Shown: piece after piece, positions 11,406 through 21,743 of the stretch
Layout: the number at the start of each line of letters is the position of its first letter
How positions within the stretch are numbered: the stretch's first letter is position 1
Source: Flavobacteriaceae bacterium
GTDB taxonomy: Bacteria; Bacteroidota; Bacteroidia; Flavobacteriales; Flavobacteriaceae
Length of the DNA: 33,110 nt
Reading direction: 5' to 3'
Assembly: GCA_024635765.1 (NCBI GenBank)
Contig: JAGXIE010000012.1
Coordinates: forward strand, 1 to 33,110
The notes under the pieces: generated by a model
Database searches by the model: none
The model's input: only the letters and a program-made list of their open reading frames with translations
What the model was told of the DNA's origin: nothing
Position numbers and translations under genes: made by a program

Positions 11406-12259
11406 TTTATATTTTATTTAGCATACTCTCTTCAACTTTCATTTTTATAGTTTTCAAATTATTGGACACATTTAAAATTGATGCATCAAAAGCTATTGTC
11501 ATTAATTATATTTCAGCCTGCCTTTTTGGAATCTTCACAACTACAAAACCTGTGAATATCAATCAAATTGTCATTGAGAAATGGTTTTATGGCGCCATTG
11601 CCCTTGGCATTCTCTTTATTGCCATTTTTAATGTCATGGCCATGACAGCTCAAAAAAACGGATTGTCTGTGGCATCGGTAGCGACCAAAATGTCAGTAGT
11701 GATTCCTGTAGTTTTTGGGGTTTTGCTTTATAAGGAAGCTCTCAACCTCACTTTGGTTTTAGGAATAGTTCTCGCATTGTTATCAGTTTATTTAACATCT
11801 TCAAAATCCAACACGGTTAGTAACCTTAAACGCAATTTAACACTTCCATTATTTCTTTTTATCGGCTCTGGAATCATCGATACTACTATCAAGTTCTTTC
11901 AAACGAATTATATGGCAAACGATGGCATTTCTATTTTTTCCGCTACCATATTTTGCTTTGCAGCAATCGTTGGAATCATTCAACTGATCATCAAAAAGAA
12001 TATTAAATATGACTTTAAAACTATTATCGGTGGAGTTATTCTGGGCTTGGTTAATTTTGGATCCCTTTATTTTATTATAAAATCACTACAATTGGAAGGA
12101 TGGTCTAGCTCAACGGTTTTCACCCTAAATAACGTAGGAGTTGTAATGATCTCTACCTTAGTTGGTAAATTTCTATTTAAAGAACATTTATTGCCAAAAA
12201 ATTGGATTGGAATTGCAACTGCCATAGTATCTATTATTATTATAACTTTTGCCATATGA
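11402..12259 (+). CDS. EamA/DMT-family transporter
   Basis: Ten or so hydrophobic segments with internal duplication and EamA-like GVLLYKEALNLTLVLGIVLALLSVYL and LVGKFLFKEHLLPKNWIGIATAIVSIIII. TTG start overlaps the preceding stop. Confidence 0.85.
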   Translation: MIYILFSILSSTFIFIVFKLLDTFKIDASKAIVINYISACLFGIFTTTKPVNINQIVIEKWFYGAIALGILFIAIFNVMAMTAQKNGLSVASVATKMSVVIPVVFGVLLYKEALNLTLVLGIVLALLSVYLTSSKSNTVSNLKRNLTLPLFLFIGSGIIDTTIKFFQTNYMANDGISIFSATIFCFAAIVGIIQLIIKKNIKYDFKTIIGGVILGLVNFGSLYFIIKSLQLEGWSSSTVFTLNNVGVVMISTLVGKFLFKEHLLPKNWIGIATAIVSIIIITFAI

Positions 12260-12876
12260 TTGAAAAGGATTCCTATAAAACTATTACCAAATCCTCAGCA
12301 GAAGTTTTATTTAAGGATAAAAACAGCAAATTTTATGCTTATGCATTTCCTGTTTCAACAGAAGAAAAAGTAAAAGTCACAATTGAAACTTTAAAAAAGC
12401 AGCATCATTCGGCTCGTCACTTTTGCTATGCGTATCAATTTGGAAAGCAAGACAAAGACATCACATTTCGTGCAAATGATGATGGAGAACCCAATAACAG
12501 TGCTGGAATGCCCATTTATGGACAAATACAATCATTTGGCGTGACTAATATCCTAATTGTTGTTGTTCGGTATTTTGGAGGTACAAAACTTGGAGTTAGT
12601 GGATTAATTAACGCTTATAAAACCGCTGCTCAAATGGCATTGGAGTCTTCCAAAGTTATTGTTAGGACCATTAATCTAAATTACCTCATCACTTTTGATT
12701 ATAAAAACATGAACAAGGTGATGCGCATCATAAAGGAAAAGAATTTAAAAATCATAAATCAGACATTGGAAGTTAAATGTCAAATCGAAATTTCTGTCAG
12801 AATGAAAAATGCCGATACCGTTTTTGAGATTTTTAATAGTTTTCATCAAATTAACATCCGAGTTTTAAACGATTAA
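12256..12876 (+). CDS. IMPACT/YigZ family protein
   Basis: ARHFCYAYQFGKQDKDITFRANDDGEPNNSAGMPIYGQIQ and VVRYFGGTKLGVSGLINAYKTAA. The track start at 12202 is upstream; the likely ATG is 12256 (MIEKDSYKTI). Confidence 0.93.
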   Translation: MIEKDSYKTITKSSAEVLFKDKNSKFYAYAFPVSTEEKVKVTIETLKKQHHSARHFCYAYQFGKQDKDITFRANDDGEPNNSAGMPIYGQIQSFGVTNILIVVVRYFGGTKLGVSGLINAYKTAAQMALESSKVIVRTINLNYLITFDYKNMNKVMRIIKEKNLKIINQTLEVKCQIEISVRMKNADTVFEIFNSFHQINIRVLND

Positions 12877-13283
12877 TTTTGCAGTTTGTCTAAAAGATAT
12901 TGCGGACATCTGGTAGGTCGATTCCTATTAATATCCATAAAAACTAAAGATGTATTACCAGTCGCCAAAAGTTCGTTTTGTTCATTTAGTATTTCGTAAT
13001 CAAATTCGATAGTCGCTGTTGGAATTTTAACCAATTGTGTTTTTACTTTAATCAAGTCGTCATAACGAGCTGACTTTTTGTATTTTATACTCAAAGAGAT
13101 CACTGGAAGCATAATTCCATTTTCCTCCATTTGTTTATAAGACACTCCAAATTTTCGCAACCATTCCACCCTTCCAATCTCAAAATACTGTGCATAATTC
13201 CCATGATAGACCACACCCATTTGATCGGTTTCTCCATATCGAACTCTAAATTCAATTTCATCGTATTTTAGTGATTCTATCAT
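12873..13283 (-). CDS. Acyl-CoA thioesterase, YbgC/4HBT hotdog family
   Basis: FRVRYGETDQMGVVYHGNYAQYFEIGRVEWLR is the YbgC-type hotdog signature. Confidence 0.92.
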   Translation of the reverse strand: MIESLKYDEIEFRVRYGETDQMGVVYHGNYAQYFEIGRVEWLRKFGVSYKQMEENGIMLPVISLSIKYKKSARYDDLIKVKTQLVKIPTATIEFDYEILNEQNELLATGNTSLVFMDINRNRPTRCPQYLLDKLQN

Positions 13284-13473
13284 CTTTTCTTAATTTTTTT
13301 TTGTAATTTCCACAAGATTTAAACATGAGGAAAAATTTCTTAATATTCAATACTAATTCATTTTTTTATTAAGAATTTTGTTCACATATTTGTCGAACTA
13401 AAATATTCAAGAGAAACTCAATTTTCTCTTTTTTTTGCTAATTAACTATCAACGAAAAAAAGTTACCTTAAGA

Positions 13474-14901
13474 ATGAATTTAACTGCACAAACAGTTTGG
13501 GATAACTGCCTGACTTTTATAAAGGACAATATACAACCTCAAGCATACAAAACCTGGTTTGAACCAATTGGAGCAGTAAAACTCACAGATAACGCGTTAA
13601 GCATTCAAGTACCAAGCAAATTTTTCTACGAATGGCTTGAAGAACATTATGTAAAGATATTGAAAGTTGCCTTAACCAAAGAACTTGGAGAATCTGCAAA
13701 GCTAGTCTATGTAATCAAAATGGAAAACAGTTATGGCAATAAGCAACCATTTACTGAAAAGATACCTAGTTCAAATAGAGGTGCTGTAAAATCTCAAGAT
13801 GTAGATATTCCGTTGCAGAATAAAAACCCTGAACTCAAAAATCCTTTTGTGATTCCGGGCATTCGAAATGTGAAGATTGAATCTCAATTGAATCCTAATT
13901 ATAATTTTGAAAATTTTCTAGAAGGCGACTCTAATCGCTTGGCAAGAAACGCTGGTTTAGCAGTTGCCAATAAACCTGGAGGCACTTCATTCAACCCTTT
14001 ATTAATATTTGGAGGAGTTGGTCTTGGAAAAACTCATTTGGCGCATGCCATCGGTGTAGACATAAAAGACAAGTATCCAGAGAAAACAGTTCTTTATATT
14101 TCAGCTGAAAAATTTACACAACAGTATATAGATTCGGTCAAAAAGAATAATAGAAATGATTTTATCCATTTTTATCAAATTATCGATGTGCTGATTATCG
14201 ATGACGTTCAGTTCCTATCAGGCAAATCTGGTACACAGGATGTATTCTTCCATATTTTCAACCATTTGCATCAGAACGGAAAACAGGTTATTTTAACCAG
14301 TGACAAGGCTCCCGTTGACATGCAGGATATTGAGCAACGCTTGCTTTCGAGATTTAAATGGGGACTTTCGGCAGAATTGCAAACACCAGATTTTGAAACC
14401 CGTGTTTCGATTTTGAAAAACAAACTCTATCGCGACGGTGTTGAAATGGACGATGATATTATTGAATACGTTGCTAAACATATCAAAACAAATGTCAGGG
14501 AATTAGAAGGCGCCATCATTTCTCTAATCGCACAATCCTCTTTTAATAAGAAGGAGATTACAGTCAGTCTGGCAAAAGAGATTGTAGAGAAGTTTGTTAA
14601 AAACACTAAACGTGAGGTATCAATTGATTATATACAAAAAGTAGTATCAGATTACTTCCAAATGGATGTGAGCACGCTTCAATCAAAAACTAGAAAACGA
14701 CATATAGTACAGGCAAGACAATTGGCCATGTTTTTTGCAAAAAAATTCACGAAAGCTTCTTTGGCAAGTATCGGTTCGCAAATTGGAAAGCGTGATCATG
14801 CCACTGTATTGCATGCTTGCAAAACAGTGGACAATCTTTCTTCTACTGATAAGCAGTTTAGGAAATACGTAGAGGATCTTTCAAAGAAACTGTCTCTTTA
14901 A
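13474..14901 (+). CDS. dnaA: Chromosomal replication initiator DnaA
   Basis: Walker A GGVGLGKTHLAHAIG, Walker B VLIIDDVQFLSGK, domain IV RHIVQARQLAMFFAKKFTKASLASIGSQIGKRDHATVLHAC. Likely start MNLTAQTVWDNCL at 13474 rather than 13435. Confidence 0.98.
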   Translation: MNLTAQTVWDNCLTFIKDNIQPQAYKTWFEPIGAVKLTDNALSIQVPSKFFYEWLEEHYVKILKVALTKELGESAKLVYVIKMENSYGNKQPFTEKIPSSNRGAVKSQDVDIPLQNKNPELKNPFVIPGIRNVKIESQLNPNYNFENFLEGDSNRLARNAGLAVANKPGGTSFNPLLIFGGVGLGKTHLAHAIGVDIKDKYPEKTVLYISAEKFTQQYIDSVKKNNRNDFIHFYQIIDVLIIDDVQFLSGKSGTQDVFFHIFNHLHQNGKQVILTSDKAPVDMQDIEQRLLSRFKWGLSAELQTPDFETRVSILKNKLYRDGVEMDDDIIEYVAKHIKTNVRELEGAIISLIAQSSFNKKEITVSLAKEIVEKFVKNTKREVSIDYIQKVVSDYFQMDVSTLQSKTRKRHIVQARQLAMFFAKKFTKASLASIGSQIGKRDHATVLHACKTVDNLSSTDKQFRKYVEDLSKKLSL

Positions 14902-14911
14902 TTTCAGCATT

Positions 14912-15370
14912 ATGACACGAATACTTTTTGTATGCTTAGGGAACATTTGTCGTTCACCTTTGGCTCACGGTATTTTGGAGTCAAAACTAGATTCTGACCA
15001 ATTTTATGTAGATTCTGCTGGAACCGGAAATTACCATATTGGTTCTCCACCTGATGATCGCTCTATAGAAGTTGCAAGGTGCAACGGTATCAACATTTCC
15101 AACCAGAAATGTCGACAATTTGAAGTTTCAGACTTTGATCATTTCGATTTTATTTATGTGATGGATAAGTCAAATTTTAGTGACATAGTAAAATTGGCTA
15201 GAAATCCTCATGATATTGAAAAAGTGCAATATATTCTGGACTCTGAAAGGCAAAATCTAAAAGAAGTCACTGACCCATACCATGGAGATCATAAGGACTT
15301 TGAGAATGTTTTTAACATATTAGACAAGGCCTGTGAATCAATTTCTGCAACGCTTCAAAGTTTTAAATAG
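14912..15370 (+). CDS. Low-molecular-weight protein tyrosine phosphatase
   Basis: P-loop VCLGNICRSPLAHG and C-terminal DPYHGD. Confidence 0.95.
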   Translation: MTRILFVCLGNICRSPLAHGILESKLDSDQFYVDSAGTGNYHIGSPPDDRSIEVARCNGINISNQKCRQFEVSDFDHFDFIYVMDKSNFSDIVKLARNPHDIEKVQYILDSERQNLKEVTDPYHGDHKDFENVFNILDKACESISATLQSFK

Positions 15371-15440
15371 GAAAATTCTCTCCCTCTTTTTATCCTTTTT
15401 TTTGTAAATTACACTCAACAACCGCCTAAATATTGATAAA

Positions 15441-16841
15441 ATGAAATATTTAATATCAGTTGCTTTGGGCCTTATGTGCTCTTTTTTTTACGCACAAGAA
15501 ATAGATATTGAAGTTTTTGCAACTGGATTAAATAACCCTGTAAGTATCAAATATGCCGGTGATTCAAGACTTTTTGTTGTTGACCGAGATGGTTTGATAC
15601 AAATAGTAAATTCAAATGGTTCAAAAAATAGCACACCATTTTTAAATATTAATTCCATTGTTATTGATGGTGGAGGCGAACGTGGACTGTTGGGTTTGGC
15701 ATTTCATCCAAATTATAACTCAAACGGATATTTCTATGTTAACTATATCAATAATAGTGGTGATACAGTAATATCAAGATTCACAAGAAGCAGTACTGAT
15801 CCCGACCTTACCGATCAAAATTCCGAATTACAACTTTTGAGTTATGCGCAGCCTTTTGCCAATCATAACGGAGGTGACATGGAATTTGGGCCAGATGGTT
15901 ATTTGTACATCGCGTCAGGAGATGGTGGTTCAGCAGGAGATCCGGGCAATAGAGCACAATCATTAACAACTTTATTAGGTAAATTACTCCGAATAGATGT
16001 TGATGGCAATAGCAATGGAAATTATGGAATACCTGCTGATAATCCTTATGCGGGAAGTACAAGCGCAATGGAAGAAATATGGGCCTACGGTTTAAGAAAT
16101 CCCTGGAGGTTTTCATTTGATCGTTCTACTGGAGATCTTTGGATTGCAGATGTTGGACAAAATGCCATAGAGGAAATCAATATGGTTGCTTCAACTGTTG
16201 GTGGCGTTAACTATGGTTGGAGATGCTATGAAGGTAACTCTCCGTTCAATCTTTCAGGTTGTCCTACAAGCGATGCCTTCACTTTTCCAATAGCACAATA
16301 TACTCATACTGGGAGTGGAGCATTTAAATGCTCAATTACTGGTGGCTATCGTTATAGGGGAACGGCTCAACCATCCCTTTTGGGATTGTATTTCTTTGCT
16401 GACTTCTGCAGTGATGAAATTGGAATTCTAGAGCAATCTGGTGCCAATTGGAACATGACATTTACCCCTGCATTTACTGGAAATGGCTGGACTACCTTTG
16501 GTGAAGACATAAATGGTGAACTTTATATTGCTGGAATTGATTCAGATACTGTTTATAAAATTATTGATTCTAATTTGAGTGTAGATGAAAATGCTGCGTT
16601 TGAAGTAAAATTATTTCCTAATCCTGCCCAAAGCCAGATAACTTTGGATCTTATTGATTCTACAATAATCGTTCAATCAATAAACATTTACAGCGTTCAA
16701 GGAAAATTAATGATTTCTAATTCGGATATTAGTAGTCAATTAATCACTCTTTCTACAAAAGGACTGACAAGTGGAGTATATTTTGTAGAAATAATAAATA
16801 ACGAAGGATTTAGAGTTATTAAAAAGCTAATAAAACATTAA
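15441..16841 (+). CDS. PQQ-dependent sugar dehydrogenase-like beta-propeller protein with T9SS C-terminal sorting domain
   Basis: GERGLLGLAFHPNYNSNGYFYVNY, YLYIASGDGGSAGDPGNRAQSLTTLLGKLLRIDVDG, GLRNPWRFSFDRSTGDLWIADVGQN; C-terminus VKLFPNPAQSQITLDL...GVYFVEIINNEGFRVIKKLIKH typical of type A T9SS sorting domains. Confidence 0.93.
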   Translation: MKYLISVALGLMCSFFYAQEIDIEVFATGLNNPVSIKYAGDSRLFVVDRDGLIQIVNSNGSKNSTPFLNINSIVIDGGGERGLLGLAFHPNYNSNGYFYVNYINNSGDTVISRFTRSSTDPDLTDQNSELQLLSYAQPFANHNGGDMEFGPDGYLYIASGDGGSAGDPGNRAQSLTTLLGKLLRIDVDGNSNGNYGIPADNPYAGSTSAMEEIWAYGLRNPWRFSFDRSTGDLWIADVGQNAIEEINMVASTVGGVNYGWRCYEGNSPFNLSGCPTSDAFTFPIAQYTHTGSGAFKCSITGGYRYRGTAQPSLLGLYFFADFCSDEIGILEQSGANWNMTFTPAFTGNGWTTFGEDINGELYIAGIDSDTVYKIIDSNLSVDENAAFEVKLFPNPAQSQITLDLIDSTIIVQSINIYSVQGKLMISNSDISSQLITLSTKGLTSGVYFVEIINNEGFRVIKKLIKH

Positions 16842-17557
16842 TGGAACACCAACCTGGAAAACTATATTTAATCCCTACTGGTTTAGGTGACAATCCTCCA
16901 TTAGAGATTTTACCTATTTCAATTAAAAAAGTCATAGAGTCGATAGACAATTATATTGTTGAAAATGAGAAAACGGCAAGACGGTTTATCAAATCAATCG
17001 ACCAAAAAAAATCACAACCTAGTTTAAAATTCCATATTTTAAATAAATATACCCAAGATGAAGAGCTTGCTCATTATCTTGATGCATGCAAGGAAGGTAA
17101 ATCTATGGGATTACTTTCAGAAGCTGGTTGTCCTGCTATTGCAGATCCAGGAGCTGATATTGTTAGACTGGCCCATCAAAATCACATTCAAGTAATACCA
17201 TTAGTTGGCCCTTCGAGCATTATACTGGCCTTAATGGGATCAGGGATGAATGGTCAGAGTTTTACTTTCAACGGGTATTTACCAATCGAGAAAAATGAGC
17301 GTAAAATGGAGTTAAAACGTTTGGAAAAATTATCGTTTGACCTTAACCAGTCTCAATTATTTATCGAAACGCCCTATAGAAATAATAAAATGCTTGAAGA
17401 TTTGTGCAGTATCTTACAACCGCAAACAAGGGTTTGTGTAGCTTGTGACTTAACACTTTCAACTGAATACATTAGAACAATGACGGTCAAAGACTGGAAG
17501 TTCGTGAAGGTTGATCTACACAAACGCCCAGCCATTTTTATTATTCACAAAGATTAA
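16841..17557 (+). CDS. SAM-dependent tetrapyrrole-type methyltransferase, RsmI-like
   Basis: GKLYLIPTGLGDN, GLLSEAGCPAIADPGADIVRLAHQ, PLVGPSSIILALMGSGMNGQSFTFNGYLP. Confidence 0.88.
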   Translation: MEHQPGKLYLIPTGLGDNPPLEILPISIKKVIESIDNYIVENEKTARRFIKSIDQKKSQPSLKFHILNKYTQDEELAHYLDACKEGKSMGLLSEAGCPAIADPGADIVRLAHQNHIQVIPLVGPSSIILALMGSGMNGQSFTFNGYLPIEKNERKMELKRLEKLSFDLNQSQLFIETPYRNNKMLEDLCSILQPQTRVCVACDLTLSTEYIRTMTVKDWKFVKVDLHKRPAIFIIHKD

Positions 17558-18226
17558 TCAAAGGGTAATCTTGGCCCGTCGATCTGGGATAATTGAAGAT
17601 GTATCGTAACCTGAAAATTTCTTCATGTAAGATTTTATGGAAGTGCCAAAAGCATCAGAAAAAGTGTCGTTCCCATAACTTCTTAAGAACTTTTTAACGC
17701 TCCCAGGTCCAGCAAGATGTGCAGCAGCTAAAATTCCTGACTCAGTAATTTTAATGCCACTAACCGTTTTTCCTTCGAAACGGGTAATATCTTTACGTAA
17801 AACCCATTTGTTACGTTGAGCATTCGCTAAAAATGCTTTTTCCTGAAGTTCTGGGTTATATAAAAACTGATCAGCATTGTAAATACCAATTAACTTTAAC
17901 GTCTCTAGACCAAATTGGTATTTGCCTAGATAACCAAAATCATTTACAATTCTATAGTTACCTCTAGACTCCTTAAACCCGACGGCTTCCTTAAAACCTA
18001 GATAAGATTTACCTAATTGTGGTGAAAAAGGGGTTTGTATATTATTTTGAATTCCGTGACTACTTTCAGATAACATTGCGATATCCTTGTGAACTGTATA
18101 GTTAAGTTCTAATCCTGCCGTAGAATAATTAGTCATATCTACAGTTTTTTCCGGAAACAATGCGAAAATAACAACAGTTAAAATTGCAAGAGGGATTGCA
18201 AAATAATTAGTTAATTTTTTTATCAT
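17558..18226 (-). CDS. Lysozyme/transglycosylase-like secreted protein
   Basis: N-terminal hydrophobic anchor MIKKLTNYFAIPLAILTVVIFALF; EAVGFKESRGNYRIVNDFGYLGKYQFGLETLKLIG resembles a lysozyme-like fold with catalytic Glu. ORF track extends to 18286; MIKKL at 18226 is a likelier start. Confidence 0.7.
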   Translation of the reverse strand: MIKKLTNYFAIPLAILTVVIFALFPEKTVDMTNYSTAGLELNYTVHKDIAMLSESSHGIQNNIQTPFSPQLGKSYLGFKEAVGFKESRGNYRIVNDFGYLGKYQFGLETLKLIGIYNADQFLYNPELQEKAFLANAQRNKWVLRKDITRFEGKTVSGIKITESGILAAAHLAGPGSVKKFLRSYGNDTFSDAFGTSIKSYMKKFSGYDTSSIIPDRRAKITL

Positions 18227-18333
18227 AACTCCTAATTTTATAGAACATAACAAACGTGTTTTTTGTTCTAAATTTTCAGCATGCAAAGATATAAATATTA
18301 TTTACTTGCTGACAATTAGACTGTTAATGTATG

Positions 18334-19245
18334 TTAAAAGTAGATGAAGTGCGCCTTCAGACCATTTTTACCGTCCAACTGCAGAGCGGGAAATGGAACC
18401 TTAATTACGTTCAAAACGTCAAATACTGATTTCAAAACATGGGAATTTGTTTTTATTTTTGTCAAATCTACATCTAAACTTAAATAGTATTGACGCCGAG
18501 ATTCAGGAATTATAATGATGTTATTAACAGATTCACTTTTTCCTTTGAGCATTCCTTCTCCACCATATCCAAAAGCAACGTTCAGCCATTTTGGGATCGT
18601 GCTTTCCTTAAAAAAAGAATGCACATTGACGCTCAACCAATAGGTTTGTCCATTGTAATCTTTTAATAATTCTTCAAGAAAACCATTTCCTAATTTATCA
18701 GGACGCTGTTGAGCAAAATCTGTTTGATGAAAAGAATATTTTAAAGTGATACGCTGTTCCTTCCATAGTAATTCTTGACCAACATACAACCCAGTTCCTG
18801 AAGCGTTGGCTATCATATCTCCCCAAGAGAAACCCCATTCTTCGCTAAAACCGTCAAAAACTTCAACCGCTGTTAAAAAAGCAAATCCCAAGGTGGAACC
18901 GTAAATTAATTGATTTTTTTCACTTTCTCCACTCCATTCCAGCATGTTCGCCCCTATCCTACCTATTTGGTATGATGAAAACATATGGCCTAGCTTATCC
19001 ATTTGAAGCCATTCGTCGTTATCATTTATGGTATGAAAATTTGATTGTGGATAATCCTTATACCATAATTGGTTCAAGCCAATTAAGGAAATAGTTGCCA
19101 AGGACGCTTCGGTAATATAAACGGCATTACGTCTTGGAATGTTTAATGTATCACTTGATTTTAAAAAGGAATCGATTTTAGATTGAGAAAAAGCAGACAA
19201 CGAAAGTAAAGAGACACATAGGATATGTTTTATTGAGCGTTTCAA
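18334..19245 (-). CDS. DUF2279-like (YfiM-type) outer-membrane-associated protein
   Basis: Signal peptide; WLQMDKLGHMFSSYQIGRIGANMLEWSGESEKNQLIYGSTLGFAFLTAVEVFDGFSEEWGFSWGDMIANASGTGLYVGQELLW matches the DUF2279 pattern. Confidence 0.8.
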   Translation of the reverse strand: MKRSIKHILCVSLLSLSAFSQSKIDSFLKSSDTLNIPRRNAVYITEASLATISLIGLNQLWYKDYPQSNFHTINDNDEWLQMDKLGHMFSSYQIGRIGANMLEWSGESEKNQLIYGSTLGFAFLTAVEVFDGFSEEWGFSWGDMIANASGTGLYVGQELLWKEQRITLKYSFHQTDFAQQRPDKLGNGFLEELLKDYNGQTYWLSVNVHSFFKESTIPKWLNVAFGYGGEGMLKGKSESVNNIIIIPESRRQYYLSLDVDLTKIKTNSHVLKSVFDVLNVIKVPFPALQLDGKNGLKAHFIYF

Positions 19246-19247
19246 AA

Positions 19248-20291
19248 TTATCGATTAACACCTTGCTGATTTATCCATCTTACATACTCTTGACGGTTGA
19301 CGTTGTGTTGCGATAAAGTTTTGGCAAATTTATGATACCCAAAATTGTTCACGTCAGCTACGAAATAGAAGTAGTCGTGTTTTTCTGGATTCAAGACTGC
19401 GTCAATTGAAGAAATATCTGGCATAGCAATTAAGCCAGGAGGCAAACCAGAAAATTTGTAAGTATTGTAAGGTGAATCGATCACTAAATCTTTGTAAAGC
19501 ACGCGTTTGATCACTTGTTCAAAATCGTTTGTATTTTTCTTTATAGCATAAATAACCGTTGGATCTGCTTGAAGTGGCATCCCTACGTTCAATCTATTCA
19601 AATAAACACCTGCCACTCGAGGACGTTCATCGGCTTTTGCTGTTTCCTTTTGAACTATGGACGCCAACACCATAACTTGATTAGGTGAGAGATTCACAGC
19701 TTGCGCTTTATTCACTCTTGCTTCTGTCCAAAAGCGTTTATACTCTTTCAGCATACGATCTCTAAACTCTTCGGCAGAGGTATTCCAAAAGAATTCATAA
19801 CTATTGGGGATATACATGCCCAAAGCGGTTGAGCTCGTGAAATTATTTTGGCTCAAAAATTCAGGGTCTGTCATAACGTTGACGAGCGATAAACTATCAG
19901 CTTCAATTTGAGAGGAAATTCGACCAGCAAGACTTTCCAGCGTTTCTTGATTATTAAAGGATAATTGCAATGGCAAATTATTGCTGCGTATGGAATTAAT
20001 AATATCGTTGTTGTTCATTCCTTTTTTGATACGATATCGACCAGCTTTGATATTACTAATATATTTTTTTTGTTTTGCGAGCATATCGAAGCTTTCAATG
20101 TCTTTCAACAACGGTTCTAGCTGCTCTCTCACATCAACATAAGTAGCATTAGTTGGAATGTATATATAAGCCTCTTCGTTATTGAATGCGGTATTAGAGT
20201 TAAACATAATCGTGTAGATATTGAAGGCAATAATTCCAGCAATTACTAATCCAATAAGCACAATGGCGATAAGAATTTTTTTTATATACAT
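19248..20291 (-). CDS. mltG: Endolytic transglycosylase MltG
   Basis: VMVLASIVQKETAKADERPRVAGVYLNRLNVGMPLQADPTVIYAI and YNTYKFSGLPPGLIAMPDISSIDAVLNPEKHDYFYFVAD; single N-terminal TM. Confidence 0.96.
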   Translation of the reverse strand: MYIKKILIAIVLIGLVIAGIIAFNIYTIMFNSNTAFNNEEAYIYIPTNATYVDVREQLEPLLKDIESFDMLAKQKKYISNIKAGRYRIKKGMNNNDIINSIRSNNLPLQLSFNNQETLESLAGRISSQIEADSLSLVNVMTDPEFLSQNNFTSSTALGMYIPNSYEFFWNTSAEEFRDRMLKEYKRFWTEARVNKAQAVNLSPNQVMVLASIVQKETAKADERPRVAGVYLNRLNVGMPLQADPTVIYAIKKNTNDFEQVIKRVLYKDLVIDSPYNTYKFSGLPPGLIAMPDISSIDAVLNPEKHDYFYFVADVNNFGYHKFAKTLSQHNVNRQEYVRWINQQGVNR

Positions 20292-20816
20292 TTAATGATT
20301 GATAAGTTGAAATAAATATTCGTTTTGATAGCTACCATTAATAGCATTCCAGTCTTTTTTGAGACCAATTTTTTCAAACCCTTGGTTAGAGAACAATGAA
20401 ATACTAGCTTTATTGTCTTCTGCTATATTGCAATACAATTGGTGCAAATTTAAATGTTGAAAGCTATATGTAATTAATAATTTCAGGGCTTCCTTTCCTA
20501 CGCCTTTGTTGCGATCTGAAGATTGTTTAACTAAAATACCAACTCCTGCACGACTATTTTTAAAATCGAAATCGAACAAATCAATCATACCGAGCGCTTC
20601 ATTTTCATAATTGGAAATAACCAATCGTAACTGTTTGACCTCAAAAATATCCTTATGGGAATTTTCTAAATATTGCTTTAATATATAACGAGAAAAAGGT
20701 GTTTGTGTATTGCTAACTTGCCAAAAGATCTCATCATTCTCTATTGTATGGATAAACTCAAGGTCCTCTGGCTCCAAAGCTCGTAAATAGATATGTTCTC
20801 CTTTAAGCGTAATCAT
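20292..20816 (-). CDS. GNAT family N-acetyltransferase (RimJ/RimL-like)
   Basis: ITLKGEHIYLRALEPEDLEFIHTIEND, RNKGVGKEALKLLITYSFQHLNLHQLYCNIAEDNKASISLFSNQGFEKIG. Confidence 0.92.
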   Translation of the reverse strand: MITLKGEHIYLRALEPEDLEFIHTIENDEIFWQVSNTQTPFSRYILKQYLENSHKDIFEVKQLRLVISNYENEALGMIDLFDFDFKNSRAGVGILVKQSSDRNKGVGKEALKLLITYSFQHLNLHQLYCNIAEDNKASISLFSNQGFEKIGLKKDWNAINGSYQNEYLFQLINH

Positions 20817-21586
20817 ATCATGCCTTTAAAAACTTGAGCTGCAGGACCAATCAACCATATATTTTTATATCCTTGACCTTTCTTCTCAAATGTGACCTGC
20901 AATTTCCCGCCTTGGGTTTGAAGTGTCACGCTATTCTTTTCAGTTTCACCTATATAATTCATTGCTAATGCAACTGCCGTTACACCAGTACCACAAGACA
21001 GTGTTTCATCCTCAACACCTCGTTCATAGGTGCGCACAAGAAAAGTATCCTCGCTCAATTTTTTTACAAAATTTACATTGCACCCTTCTTTAAAATAAGG
21101 TGCTCCGTAGCGAATACGGCTTCCTTCAGCTTTAATATCGAGAATTTCTAAATCAAATTCGATCTGAACATGATGTGGAGAACCAGTATTCAAAAACTGA
21201 TAATTTTCGTGGTTTTCAATAGTTTTGACATCCTGCATTTGAAGTTTTACCAACTCATTTTCTATTATCGAATGATGGATACCATCAATAGCCTCAAAAG
21301 TCGCTTTATTTTTGATGATCCCTAAAAAGTTAGCAAACGCAGTGATACAGCGTCCTCCATTGCCACACATACTACTTTCATTGCCATCGGCATTATAATA
21401 AACCATCTTGAAATCAGCTTTGTCATGGTTCTCCAATAATATTAAACCATCTGCACCGATGCCAAATCGTCGGTCACATAAATGAGCTATGAGTTTGGTA
21501 TTGTTTTTGTTCAATACCTCCTGACGATTATCAATCATCACAAAATCATTGCCTGCTCCTTGATATTTATAAAATTCAATATTCAT
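20813..21586 (-). CDS. dapF: Diaminopimelate epimerase
   Basis: FYKYQGAGNDFVMIDNR, SSMCGNGGRCITAFANF and ETLSCGTGVTAVAL (both catalytic Cys motifs). Likely start MNIEFYK at 21586. Confidence 0.97.
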   Translation of the reverse strand: MNIEFYKYQGAGNDFVMIDNRQEVLNKNNTKLIAHLCDRRFGIGADGLILLENHDKADFKMVYYNADGNESSMCGNGGRCITAFANFLGIIKNKATFEAIDGIHHSIIENELVKLQMQDVKTIENHENYQFLNTGSPHHVQIEFDLEILDIKAEGSRIRYGAPYFKEGCNVNFVKKLSEDTFLVRTYERGVEDETLSCGTGVTAVALAMNYIGETEKNSVTLQTQGGKLQVTFEKKGQGYKNIWLIGPAAQVFKGMI

Positions 21587-21743
21587 ACGTAATGGCAAAT
21601 ATAAGAATAATCAATTGCTTTTTTCAGGTTGTTAAATGAGCGTTAAAGTAGACGTTAAAAATCGTTAAACCTGAATTGTCAATTCAATAAATAATTAATT
21701 TTAATCGTTAAGTATAAACATAATTATCAAAAATAAAATTCAT

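Noticed and set aside
12873-12876. Stop codons of the IMPACT-family gene and the thioesterase overlapping in TTAA
   Set aside because: Ordinary convergent stop overlap in a compact AT-rich genome.
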